NCBI RefSeq assembly: GCF_026151205.1
Contig: NC_087074.1
Coordinates: 12,009,182 to 12,073,181, forward strand
Reading direction: 5' to 3'
DNA: 64,000 nt
From: Bolinopsis microptera
Taxonomy: Eukaryota > Ctenophora > Tentaculata > Lobata > Bolinopsidae
Shown here: in pieces, positions 28,301-38,735 of the stretch
How positions within the stretch are numbered: the stretch's first letter is position 1
How the letters are laid out: each line of letters begins with the position of its first letter
The notes under the pieces: model-generated
What the model was told of the DNA's origin: nothing
What the model saw: only the letters and a program-made list of their open reading frames with translations
Databases searched by the model: none
Position numbers and translations under genes: made by a program

Positions 28301-31125
28301 CAGATTCACTGTCAAGATTGATAAGCTGCCATGTTACATCTTAACAGGCACACACTTCCCCCCATAATCGGGAATCCTCACCTCCTGTTAATGATAACGA
28401 GAATTTGGCTAGAATTATTTGTGATAAATTTCCTCCTCTTCTCAGAGCGTTAATTGTAGGGTAAGTAGGTCCCTGTGTTCGTATCTGTACATTTTCCTTT
28501 CCACGGTTTCCTTATCTCTTTTAAGTCTGCGAGAACGTTTGGCAACCCATATAACTCATATAATTGCACACGTTATTTTTCACCTAATACCTCCGGAGAA
28601 TGAGTGTTAAAAGAAGATGCAGAACACAGGTACAATCTCCTCTCACGTGACTATGTGGGATATGGGGACCTGTCAGGTCATTGGGAGAAACAATTATTTC
28701 CTGCCCACTCCACACCTCCCCTCCTTCTCCGGAGACCTGGTCAGTTACGACCACATTAGCTGCGTGCACACAAGAGGGAGATATGGGGGGAAGGTGTATG
28801 TGCTGAGGCGCGGTCTTACTGACGTGCGTTGTGTCGTGATATAAGCAACACTTAGAGCCGTCACGTGACGAGTGTGATACAATGTATCCCCACCGCGTTA
28901 CTGCTTATAGTCATCGGCTGTCACTTAAAACGGACATACCTTCCCTGGGATTTGCAAGTGATTAAGATACCTTTGTCACATCGTTTGTGCGTTTTTATGT
29001 CTCGTTCTAAATCAGCTGTAAATGGATATGTATCTTCGTACTCAACGATTATGATAGCCGGTTTGCGATATCCGTTTATCATTATGTGTACTTTTCATGT
29101 CTCTTTAGATTGCTCTATGAATTAATAACATACCGCCCCTCTTTTACTGAGTTATCCCCTCTTTACCCTCTTTACCATTGGACGGTAAAATCAGTTCGGT
29201 ATCTTTTCCGTTACCATATATTATAATTATCATATCCTGATATTTAGAATTAGATATCATCTCTGACCCAGAACGTTTTCTGGATACTGCCATTCAGCTT
29301 TTGCATTACATAACGTCTAGATTGGTCATGAAACTCTCTGAAACTGCATTGTGACAATAATTATATTGACATCTCCATCACCTTCAATGACTGATAACCT
29401 CCCAATTATCCACTTAGGCTCTATGTTTGTGGAATTAAGGACATCTCATTTCCAAAGAATGCAATCTTTGGCTTTAAATGTTATTATCCAAATCGCTGAT
29501 AAGTGAGGGATCAATTCCATGAATTGACCTGATATTAGGTAAATGTGAATTTAATCGGCAGTCTTTAAAAATTCTTGTCTACAACTCTGCTCCCAATTCT
29601 TCATCGTAAATCCCGACCCGAATGGCATTATCCGCACATTTTTGCTTCTCCAAGGATTGGTTAAATCATCATCAACCTTAAACTTATGCAAAGTGATCTC
29701 GCTGAAATGGAGATCCGAGAGCTGGCTTTGTTTTACCTTGTGTTACCTCGTGAGAAAAGTGACGAGGTATTTTGACCCCTCTTCAGCAGATCCGCTCTCC
29801 ATCCCCAATTCTCCGTTTCACGGCTCCAAATCAGTTCCCGATTAAACAATTGAAATGAATTTTGCGGGCACGCTTCTCTGATTAGCTACTAACTTAATTT
29901 CCTTTCCGTGACATGAACAATTGAGCTTCATGCAATCCCGGTATGTGGCAAATGATTAGTCAGGATATATAAATATATATATAATATACGAGATAATGCG
30001 AATTTATTATAGGGTATCGTTGATCGGCAACCCTTTAATTAGATTACAGATAAAGTTCCCGTGTCTGTTTTTCAACTACATCCCGCTTTGTCAATTTATA
30101 TGCTTTAAGTAGTTTATACGGTAGTTTTGTATGACAAGTTGTCGTGGGGCAAATATTTTACAGTTTTTACACCTCAATTTTAAAATTTGTCGATGTTTAT
30201 CGTTTTTAACTGTTTAGAACGTTTAAAGTAATTTTCCGTATGCTGGTTGGGGTAGAATTTTCGTTGGGTTGAAATTGTTAACGGTAAAAACTGAAAGGCT
30301 GTCCTGTCTCTTTACTCAATACTTAGAAAGTCAGTACTTAGAAACTTTTATATTTGCTGAGTACGACCAAGATAATTACCAACCCCCATTTTTATTTACT
30401 TATTTTCCCACAGCTATCTGATGGTATTAATGGTCTAAGCAGACAATGTTGAAACGGGTTGACACGAAAAACCTTAGAAAGCACCTGAGGATATAATATG
30501 TTAATAATTCTTCTCTTATTATACAGGTTTGTGCCATTATATTACTGTAACCTTCTCTGAACTAGGTTGACAGCCGATCATCAAGAGATCTCGTCAGATA
30601 AAATATGCCTTACCCGATTATTTGGGAAATGTTAATGTTTGTATTACAAACATTACCTACTGAGTTTTCTTTGCTGACGGCCGACCTTGAGATACAATTT
30701 TTTTTTCTTGGGAATTGTCGTAACTTCCGGACCACATCATGTTCGACCGCAAGTTATTCTACGATTCAAACCTCTCTGCCATACTTGAGCTCAAAATGAC
30801 AAGCATCCAATTATTTCCGATCCAATTCTAAGCCAGAAATAGACTCGAAACACCGTTATTTAATAATTTTAGTCCTGTATATAATTAGGAAAAATTTGCA
30901 TAAGCAAGCTGGCTTGCAAAATTTTCGAAATCATACTTGACAATGCCCACAAACTTGTGAATTTTGTAGTAGTGAAGTAACCTTCAAGTTATTTATAATT
31001 TGCCTCTAAAAATCGGTAATAGTGACCTCAAATTCTTTGTGGCATCTCTCTGAATGGACTTACAATCTGGATGGTATTTATATCGTTTCATCCGACCACT
31101 CACTAACAAATCCTTACATTTCCAG

Positions 31126-31278
31126 TATGTTAGAAGGATCCCACACATTGCGAAACAGGGGACGACATAGAAACACAGAAGAAAGAGATTCAGCGCTAAA
31201 CCAGAGACAACAGGCGGGGAAACAGAGGGGGGCCTCCTTCATGGATGAACTCCTCAACGAGGGTCCCACCCCAACCAG
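31126..31278 (+). CDS. EGF-like gene, 5'-most exon recognised
   Basis: The exon is 153 nt, phase 2 in and out. The acceptor is CCTTACATTTCCAG|TATG and the donor is ACCAG|GTGAGA. It encodes about 50 hydrophilic residues: MLEGSHTLRNRGRHRNTEER, then an Arg/Gln-rich run, ending FMDELLNEGPTPT. The exon has an ATG immediately after the acceptor, so it could hold a start codon, but there is no signal peptide after it. Linkage to the downstream EGF exons rests on phase compatibility across a long intron. Confidence 0.6.
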
Positions 31279-34200
31279 GTGAGACAATAGTGCTCAATAA
31301 CACCGAGACACGGATGCGCAGTTTCAAACCTCATTTCATGGCTCATCTCCACATTCTAAACCTCATTTTTACCTCATTGGTACCTCCCATTTCATCACTG
31401 ATCTGTATTCATGTGCTGTGCTTGTAATTTTTGCTGATCTTAAATACCTGATTCTTTGTTTTCCTGAAAAAATCAATTCGTACATCTGACTCATTCAACT
31501 GGTCATTGACGGCGTTGTCGTTGTTCTTTGTACTGCGATAAATGTCGTAATTTGATCACGGTGCCTAGTGAACATCACAATTCACTCAATAAAAAACACC
31601 CACAGCTGCGTGTCCGTGGATCGGTAAATTAGTTGTTAGTGTGCATGTGCTGTGAGGATCTTGCTGCTGCTGCTGTTCTAAATTAGTAATTTTGCTGCGC
31701 TATGATTGTGAAGCCTAATTGCTGCTAAGTATCAATAATTATTTAATGATAATCATTAGGCCCTAAATCTGAAACTTTCTCATAAACGAATTACTTCCGG
31801 TTGTGAAATTTTGATCGCAAATCAAATTTTTGGTGATCGGGAAAATCGATTGTTATTTTAAGGATAAGAGATTTTGATTTGAAGAATGACTTTTGATCTC
31901 TGAATGCTTTGCTAATGCTAATGACATTTTGAAACTTTACAACTTTATTTTCGTCTATTTTATCCGTCGATAATTGCTCGACAACCACACATTGCAAAAG
32001 GAATGCTGTGGACTTCAATTTGCGAATAATTAAATTGCTATTTTCTCTGGACACCGAAACCTCTTTCAAATAAAAATGTGCACATACCTGTAAAGCTTAC
32101 ACAGATACGTTAGGTATTTAAAATACCTAAGATGCTTTCATGATATTTTTTCTTACTAGATATTTTCCTGGTTAAGGATTGCACAAGAATCCACCTTCAA
32201 AGAAAAGTTTGTGGTTACGATTTCTAAGAATTAACAATTAACAACTCTTCAGCCTTCAAACGATAAAATAAAACTCATAAATTGTATTATTTGACTGGTC
32301 AGCTAAATAGTCAGTAGTCTGCTAAATTTTCCCATTCTTTACATGAGAATTAAACGACTGACACAATTTATACGCCCTTACCCTTTCTCCATGGTCAACA
32401 TAAAGTTTGAGGACCTAAACTTTGTGCAGCGTTTTTTTTTCGGTGTCTGTACCGATTAAGTTGTAGAAAATGACAAATTTCTTTGTTTCACAGCCCATGA
32501 TTTTATGAATCATGTTTCACGCAAAATCTTGTTTCACGTTGTCTAGACTACCCCCAACAGCTTATAAAGATAATGATGATTTACGATCGCAACTCAGTGT
32601 CCGGCGTTAAATATAAAGAAATAAACAGTTTGATAGAATTATAAAAGAAAAAATGCATTGTATCATGGCTGTTTTTTATTGTAATTAGATGAAAGTCAGA
32701 AGAGATATAATATCTGTAAATTACTGTTTCATACCCTGGCGATCATAGACGGCGAACATTTTGCATGGCACCTACAATCTACATACTGCTACAACTCGAA
32801 TATCGTTAGAATTACCTCTATATTCTGTAGTCAAATTTTACCGATAAATCTAATTTGGTGGGAAAACTTATTTGATATATTGACCGAGCCCAGCTGTAAA
32901 TTTGAGATCGTAGTGGAGCAGAAAATATTCAGTTTAGGCCAACACGTACCATAATTACCATCTCCTGATATCCCACAAATTGGAAACTCAAGCAATGTAC
33001 GACGTACGTGTCACACCTCCATCATATGTCTCCGATCAGAAAATCTAAACAACTCTTTGTCGAAACTTTTACGTTTTCACATGCGTCAAACAGTTGTGAA
33101 TAATTTCTATTTTAAGGTCTCAGCGTCATTAATTTAATACCAGTGCATACCACGAAACATTCCAACAAACTGACATCATCTAAGTCAGTTGCTTGTAGGC
33201 CAGACGACTGAGGTACCCAATTAATCTACCAGTTTACGATCTTGCAGGATCCATTAAGTAAGATTAAGTAAGGCTGGATTTAAAAGATCGGCACGATTCA
33301 AAGATTTCGGCATTCTTTCGAATTCGCGTAGAAATTTGGACCGAAAGTGAAATTGTTAAGAAGATGCTGATAAGCTTAACGACATAATAAGGCACGTCTC
33401 GACACATTCCTGAAATCACTTTTAAAAATTCCTATCTGCTGATTGAGTGATTATGATCAATAATCCAAGTCATGGTGGATTTCAGTGCCTGATTGCTCGA
33501 ACAAAGTTTTAACTTAGCTCTTTTATTTACATTGTAGTATGAGGTAATAAGGGAATGATATCAAAATAGGCGTCTACTCGTTATTTTTGTTGAGGTTGGC
33601 CATATGACCGTACTCTTTACTCCACCAAGGATGGCATGCTAGTTTTTACTCGAAATAAATAAGAAAATACCCGTTTTTTGCATTTTGCGATAATGATATG
33701 GTTCGCTGGAACTGTGATAAATGCGTATCAATGGCCATTTAATGAAATGACATTGATCGCTCCAGAGTCATATTCATAATAAGTGTCACTTTCCCCCAGT
33801 TTATGCAATTTAATTTTTTGCAGGCTGCAGACAACTGATATCGTAAATTAGTTCTAACTTCTGGCGGTGATTACTAAAAGAGCACAGAATAATGTCCCTA
33901 TGAAGAGGTACTAGGCACTGAAAGGAGCTCTACATAAAATTAAAGGGCAGCCACCGGTGGTTTGACCGTTCAAGTAGATTATTACAGATTATGACAGATT
34001 GAAAATCAGGCATGCTATGACTTTCATTATGACGTGCCTGTTTGACTTTCAATCTGAAGAAATAAGTATTTTAATGGTCAAAGCACATACAAAAAATCAA
34101 TACCATTAGCTTCCCTTCCTGTATCCTGATTACGGTATTCGGTAACAACTGCTACCGTAATCAGGAAGGGGTACTACAGGAAGTGAAACTACTGGTTTTA

Positions 34201-37200
34201 AGGTATTTATTTTCAGTACGTGGTTTAAATATGTTGAAATATGTAACTATTTACTCAGCTGCATCCTTCACAGAACATGCTAAATAAATGAATTTGTTAA
34301 ATAAATCGGTAAATAAACCAATTTGATCAGTTTTTAAAGTAAGTTAAATAAAAATGCTTCAAATCGAAGTCTGGCAATATGGAATTCCTAAGCTTTGCCA
34401 AGGGTGGCAATTTTTAATTTAATTGTGGCCTCTTGAGTACCATGGGTTTTTGGCATCACTTAGAGTTAGACGAAGTAATGATACCACAGATCTTACATTC
34501 TGTTAGTCCCAATCATGGTAATATGTCGGGTTAATTAACGTGACTAAGGTATTTTGTACGCGGTCGATCACTTTTGAAGATGGCGCATCGGTTTGGGGCT
34601 ACATATTTCGGAATATTCTATGGTTTCAGCGCTCAAAATGGGATCGGAACCCTTGGTTCCTGATTTGATTTAGTGTTAAAGTTGCAATTACCTTTTAATT
34701 TCCTTTCAATGTCTCGTCGACAACATTTAATCCAAATAAATTCAGCTCAGCTACTCTGATCATTTTTAATGGGATTTAAAGAGTCATGCAACGATATATA
34801 TCATTATGTAACTACGATAATTTCTCGACATTTATGAAATTCCGAAATGCCGTAAATAGTGTCCGTCACGGGAACTTATAGCAACTTTCCGATCAAGTTG
34901 ATCATTATTTTAAAGTAGGTTCCTCGATAAATAGTTTGCAATTTTGTGTCGTGTATTCGTAGTAAATTTTGTTGTGCAGCCCTAATGCTGGTGTAGTAAC
35001 GTAATACTCTTTAAAAAATGTCTCATACATAATATCTGCGTGATGTTATCTATCTACTTTAGGGAAAAACGCATGGAAAATGTTGAATCATGAGGCTACT
35101 GATGCGGATTGATCTCTTATTGATAGTACTGCTGTTAGTGTTTTACTCTCTTACTGCTTTTTACATTTCTCTTCCACAGATAGAACTGGATTGTGGCTAT
35201 TAATAATGAAATATTTCTCGCTGTTTCCTGGACGGAAAATATAGCAAATTATGTGCTGATGATGCATTTTTTGCTTTTCTAACGTGATGAGTTGTTGTTG
35301 TATTTCTTACTCAGTACCGAGAAAGTAGGTGTCTCACCGACCTATTTTAGAGTAGGTGTCTCACCGACCTATTTTAGAGTAGGTGTCTCACCGACCTATT
35401 TCATGGGGAGGCCATACTGTTCTGCACTTGCATGCAAATCTTTGCAAATCTTTGCAAAAAAATCAAAGATTACTAAACCCAGAAAGTGCTATCTAAGTAT
35501 TTACAAGAGTCGGCAAATAAATTCCTACTTAAGACTAAGTGCATATACAAGTAACTAAGTAGAAGTAATTATACCCAGGATAATACAGGCCCAGCCGGCC
35601 TTGCAGTAACCAGCAGTGAAATTCCCACGGTACGTGCATACTCCACCAAAACGGTGAAGTGCCCCTGAACTTATATCCTTATTCGTGTAGTGAAACCCTT
35701 TTCAGTACCCCGTCGGTGACACACGAGCGTAACGCAGGGAAATGTACCGACAACAGCTGCAAGATGGGCGAGTGTCGACAAGTAGCAGATGGCATTAGAA
35801 TGTGCATGTAAGTTTGAATATTTCGATTGATTAAATATTTCTGGTGACTTGACAGACTTAAAACCATGGACCAAGTCTTAGTCCATGGTTTTTCACCAAG
35901 TCATATCTTTTCCCAAGAAATAGATATTTCGACATTCCCGCAGTAATTGTTTGAAGTTTTGGTATACGGTTTACAATTGTCCTTATGAAATGCCATTGCC
36001 ACGAGAACTCCCTTAATATATAGTTAGTATTTATAGTTGGTGGTTGAAAACAAAGAAATCAGGCCTCTCACAGATCTTTATGCTATTATTTCGTCTTAAC
36101 CGAGTGAAAATTCCTAAAATAATATGCAAGTTGATTTTGTTAAGGTAAATTGATCTTAGAAATGCATTATTGGAGTCTTAGTAAGTTTATTCATATTAAA
36201 TTGTCATTGTCAGGAGCAACTCCTTCAAATTCAATATAATTTATAATTTGGTGGTTGAAAATAAGGACCTCAGCGCCTCCGTCTCGCAAATCGTTGCTCT
36301 ATTATTTTACTTTTACTATAAATATAAATACCTCCGGAAAAATATTTAAGTTGATTTTGTTAAGATTTATGTTAGAAATGAACTTTTAGCTTTTCTGGAC
36401 ATTATAATTCCACAAGTTAATACTGCAACCGCTGAATTTCGATACCAATATATAGCTATAGTCTGATCACTTCAGTTTTTCAGACACAAAATTAGGTTGA
36501 TAATTACCCCGTACCACCATTTCCTGAGTTTTTCTCGCTTAAAATCCAGTATTTCCCTGAGCACTTGAGTCCAATGGTTTAGAATGCTGTAATTAGATAA
36601 TGAAATGCTCGCCACCTCATCACAGTATTTGAATATTCAAACCACACGTCCCGGCCACCTCATGGCACGCCTAGTGAGAATATTAATTAGTATTAGAATT
36701 TGATAATTTTACGTCACCGATCAATATAATTATAATCAGACCTTCTCTCCCACAGCTGCATGCGAGGATATGTTGGTCACCGTTGCTCCGAACTAATGGT
36801 CAACCTTGCCGACTACGTAGAGGCACACCCCGGTAAGTTCAAGTAGAGTAATCAGTAATGTAGCTTACATGAACCCAAATATGGTCACAATCTGACATAC
36901 ACCTCTTTTTTGAAGTAGCCAGACGCGTGCTGAGAAAACAGGTCATCATTCTGCCAGGCAGTGTGCCAGGCACTTGGCAGTGAAAACTCTCTAATATTCA
37001 TTAATCTTATCTGGCATCAGCCGATTGTCGCCCCTGTCAACGTGCATTGTCTCTAAGCGTGCCCCTTCTTCATTAATCGGAATTCTGTGCCTTACACGCA
37101 TCACGCTGAAGACTAACTTTTTAGCTGTCGGGGTATGATAAGAATGCCCTCATTATTATCGCTCAATGACTTGTGTAATGAAGATAATTCTTAGAATATG

Positions 37201-38735
37201 ACTACATGTCTATACTATTACTCTCCGCAGAAACAAAGAGAAAGATAAAGATAATCGCGGAGAAAGAAGGTCAGAGTGGAGCCGCCCGTGTCACGTCAGC
37301 CATCAATCAGAGAATGTACCATTGGTCCAAAAAACAGATGAAGGTGAGATTACAGCTGCTCTTATCATAAATATTACACAGCAAAACTAGACATTTTCAT
37401 CAGAAACGTAAAATTTAAAATTATATTCAAATCCTACATAAATATGTGTTCAACAGAACACAGAAGCTATATTCATCAAATAACTGGTTGTTAAAGTTTC
37501 CGGACTAAATTTTATCTTCTCTGACAGCTCTGCATCACGAGATATCACGATTGGTTATTTCACCTTTCCCAATGACTGACATGTTGGCAAATTTCAGAAA
37601 GACGAATTTGCCAAAAAGAGGGCCAAGAAAAGGCAGCGAGCAAACTCAGAAAAGGTGAAAAATCACCAAATCGTTCACAGCGCCTTCCAAATAGCCTTCA
37701 GAGATCAAAGCCAGGACGACAACTCCAACTCAGTGGTTCTTAGTAAGAAAGAACAGAAGCAAAGGGCCCGAGCGGCTGAAAGAAGAGGTCGAGGCCGATC
37801 TAGGCGAGATCTTACCTCTCATAAAATTGTCCACCATCCAATGGCCCATCCAATGGCCCACCAACCATCAGAGCCATCAGAAGATACATCCCACTTGGTA
37901 AGGCTCCTCTTCCAGTCCCTTTCTCCAACTTTATGATCGAATAAAAGTTATGATATTTGGTACAACCCACGTTTTGGAGATTTGTCACTAATGACTAAGT
38001 AAGGGCCATCTACTCAGTACTAACACCACATTCCGATTACTAACCACCTCATTCCAACAGGTTCTGTGTATCGAGGACTGCCAGACGGTGCTATCTTACA
38101 GTGCCATGTTGTGTCCGGACAATAAGCTGGCCGTGGAGCTCAGGATAGAAGAAAGTGACTGGCATCACGTTCCCGTGGTAAGTACACCATTGCACGTGTT
38201 TATAAAACCGCGCCATTGCACGTGTAATTATAATACCGCACCATAACAAATGCCTATAATTCCTGTGAGGAGGGTCATTGCATTCCTCAAGACACTTTCT
38301 ACTTCGTCCGAATTTTGGCAAGTTTTTCAACCAATAATTCGCTACTAAGTCCTCGGATAAATTCATCCGCCAGAAGTTATTTCTGTCACATACTGCATAG
38401 CATCATTTTTGGCAAATCTGCGCTCACATTAAGTAATAGCTGCGTGCCCGCAGTACCAGGACCCATATGTTGAAGTCTCAGTATAAAGCGTACCAACAGA
38501 TAGGTACTGAACTGAAAAGCTCACAAATCGGCTCATATAATATTTAATGGTTCCTAAATTCCTTGTTTTAATAAAAGTGTCCTCAATAAATATTACTGTT
38601 AAATGTTTTCTCTCCCTGCCCTCGATATATTTTATGTGATAAATGTTTTCTCCCCTGCAGAACAGAGTCAAGTGCTGTAAGGCGAACGTTAGCGACACGT
38701 GCCAGGAACGCTCAAAACCCGTTCTTACAGTATGA
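31126..38735 (+). CDS. EGF-like module protein with basic centre and Cys-rich C-terminus (5' incomplete)
   Basis: This is a split gene on the plus strand. Exons are 31126-31278, possibly 31606-31623, then 35757-35807, 36756-36832, 37231-37343, 37598-37897, 38061-38177 and 38661-38735 (stop TGA). Phases agree at every join and the total is a whole number of codons, about 300 residues. Order: a charged Arg/Gln-rich segment; an EGF-like module (CKMGEC, then a spacer ending RMCIC, then MRGYVGHRC, matching C-x4-C-x9-C-x-C-x8-C); a Lys/Arg-rich region of about 140 residues with possible furin sites (RAKKRQR, RGRGRSRR); and a tail with six cysteines. No transmembrane segment is visible. The intron between the fourth and fifth EGF cysteines is phase 2, at the place split in the ErbB-ligand family, but no further similarity was recognised. 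A signal peptide would be in exons not found. I do not assign a function beyond likely secreted, EGF-containing. Confidence 0.78.
31606..31623 (+). CDS. Possible 18-nt microexon supplying the first EGF cysteine
   Basis: An 18-nt segment lies between CACCCACAG and GGATCG|GTAAAT. In phase 2 it reads S/R-CVSVD-R, joining to CKMGEC so that the module gains its missing first cysteine (C-x5-C). It is frame-neutral, so the gene reads through with or without it. The pyrimidine tract is poor and the donor only moderate. The main argument is that no other first cysteine was found between 31279 and 35756. Confidence 0.35.
34115..34183. repeat. Nested hairpin
   Basis: TCCTGATTACGGTA (34124-34137) pairs perfectly with 34153-34166. 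CTTCCTGTA (34115-34123) pairs with 34175-34183. A second, imperfect hairpin lies at about 33990-34050 (CAGATTGAAAATCAGGCA against TGCCTG...CAATCTG). Confidence 0.75.
35324..35401 (+). repeat. 27-bp tandem repeat, three units
   Basis: AGTAGGTGTCTCACCGACCT plus seven bases, repeated three times within the intron before EGF exon 35757. It yields VGVSPTYFR in an open frame by virtue of its length being a multiple of three. Confidence 0.9.
35757..35807 (+). CDS. EGF-like gene exon with EGF cysteines 2-4
   Basis: The exon is 51 nt, phase 2 in and out, between CGACAACAG and the strong donor TGCAT|GTAAGT. It encodes CKMGECRQVADGIRMC, which with the next exon gives an EGF core of C-x4-C-x9-C-x-C-x8-C. 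Spacing is exactly that of EGF modules, which is why this very short segment is called. The minus-strand open frames over the same bases are shadows. Confidence 0.72.
35860..35892. repeat. 12-bp perfect hairpin
   Basis: AAAACCATGGAC and GTCCATGGTTTT are separated by 9 nt, just after EGF exon 35757-35807. Confidence 0.8.
36756..36832 (+). CDS. EGF-like gene exon with EGF cysteines 5-6
   Basis: The exon is 77 nt, phase 2 in, phase 1 out. The acceptor is CCTTCTCTCCCACAG|C and the donor is CCCCG|GTAAGT; both are strong. It encodes CMRGYVGHRC, a perfect C-x2-G-Y-x-G-x2-C EGF signature, then SELMVNLADYVEAHP. The residues after the last cysteine do not form a membrane segment. Confidence 0.85.
37231..37343 (+). 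CDS. EGF-like gene exon, start of basic region
   Basis: The exon is 113 nt, phase 1 in, phase 0 out. The acceptor is TACTCTCCGCAG|AAAC and the donor is ATGAAG|GTGAGA. It encodes ETKRKIKIIAEKEG, then SGAARVTSAINQRMYHWSKK and QMK. The content is strongly basic and probably helical. No domain was recognised. Confidence 0.78.
37598..37897 (+). CDS. EGF-like gene exon, Lys/Arg-rich centre
   Basis: The exon is 300 nt, phase 0 in and out, between GGCAAATTTCAG and CACTTG|GTAAGG. Its 100 residues open KDEFAKKRAKKRQRANSEK and include KKEQKQRARAAERRGRGRS, then an His/Pro-rich PMAHPMAHQPSEPSE stretch with a small internal repeat (PMAH twice). Several clusters fit proprotein-convertase or heparin-binding sequence, or a nuclear signal if the protein is not secreted. 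The charge pattern alone does not decide. Confidence 0.78.
38061..38177 (+). CDS. EGF-like gene exon, first half of Cys-rich tail
   Basis: The exon is 117 nt, 39 codons, phase 0 in and out. The acceptor is CCTCATTCCAACAG|GTTC and the donor is CCCGTG|GTAAGT. It encodes VLCIEDCQTVLSYSAMLCPD and then NKLAVELRIEESDWHHVPV. It has three cysteines, and the following exon adds three more. No known cystine fold was recognised. Confidence 0.8.
38661..38735 (+). CDS. EGF-like gene last exon with stop
   Basis: The exon is 75 nt including TGA, phase 0 in. The acceptor is GTTTTCTCCCCTGCAG|AACAG, the best in the gene. It encodes NRVKCCKANVSDTCQERSKP then VLTV and stop. The CC-x7-C motif completes six cysteines in the tail, and NVS is a possible N-glycosylation site. 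AATAAA-type signals are not close by; AATAAAAG at about 39047 could serve. Confidence 0.8.
   Translation, partial: NRVKCCKANVSDTCQERSKPVLTV

Noticed and set aside
28865-29125. Hydrophobic leader-like frame considered as a signal-peptide exon for the EGF-like gene
   Set aside because: It begins with GTG, not ATG, and an in-frame stop lies just upstream.
30551-30660. Possible exon after TTGACAG on the plus strand (IIKRSRQIKYALPDYLG)
   Set aside because: It reads well for about 28 codons, but no donor gives the phase 2 needed by the next exon of the EGF-like gene.
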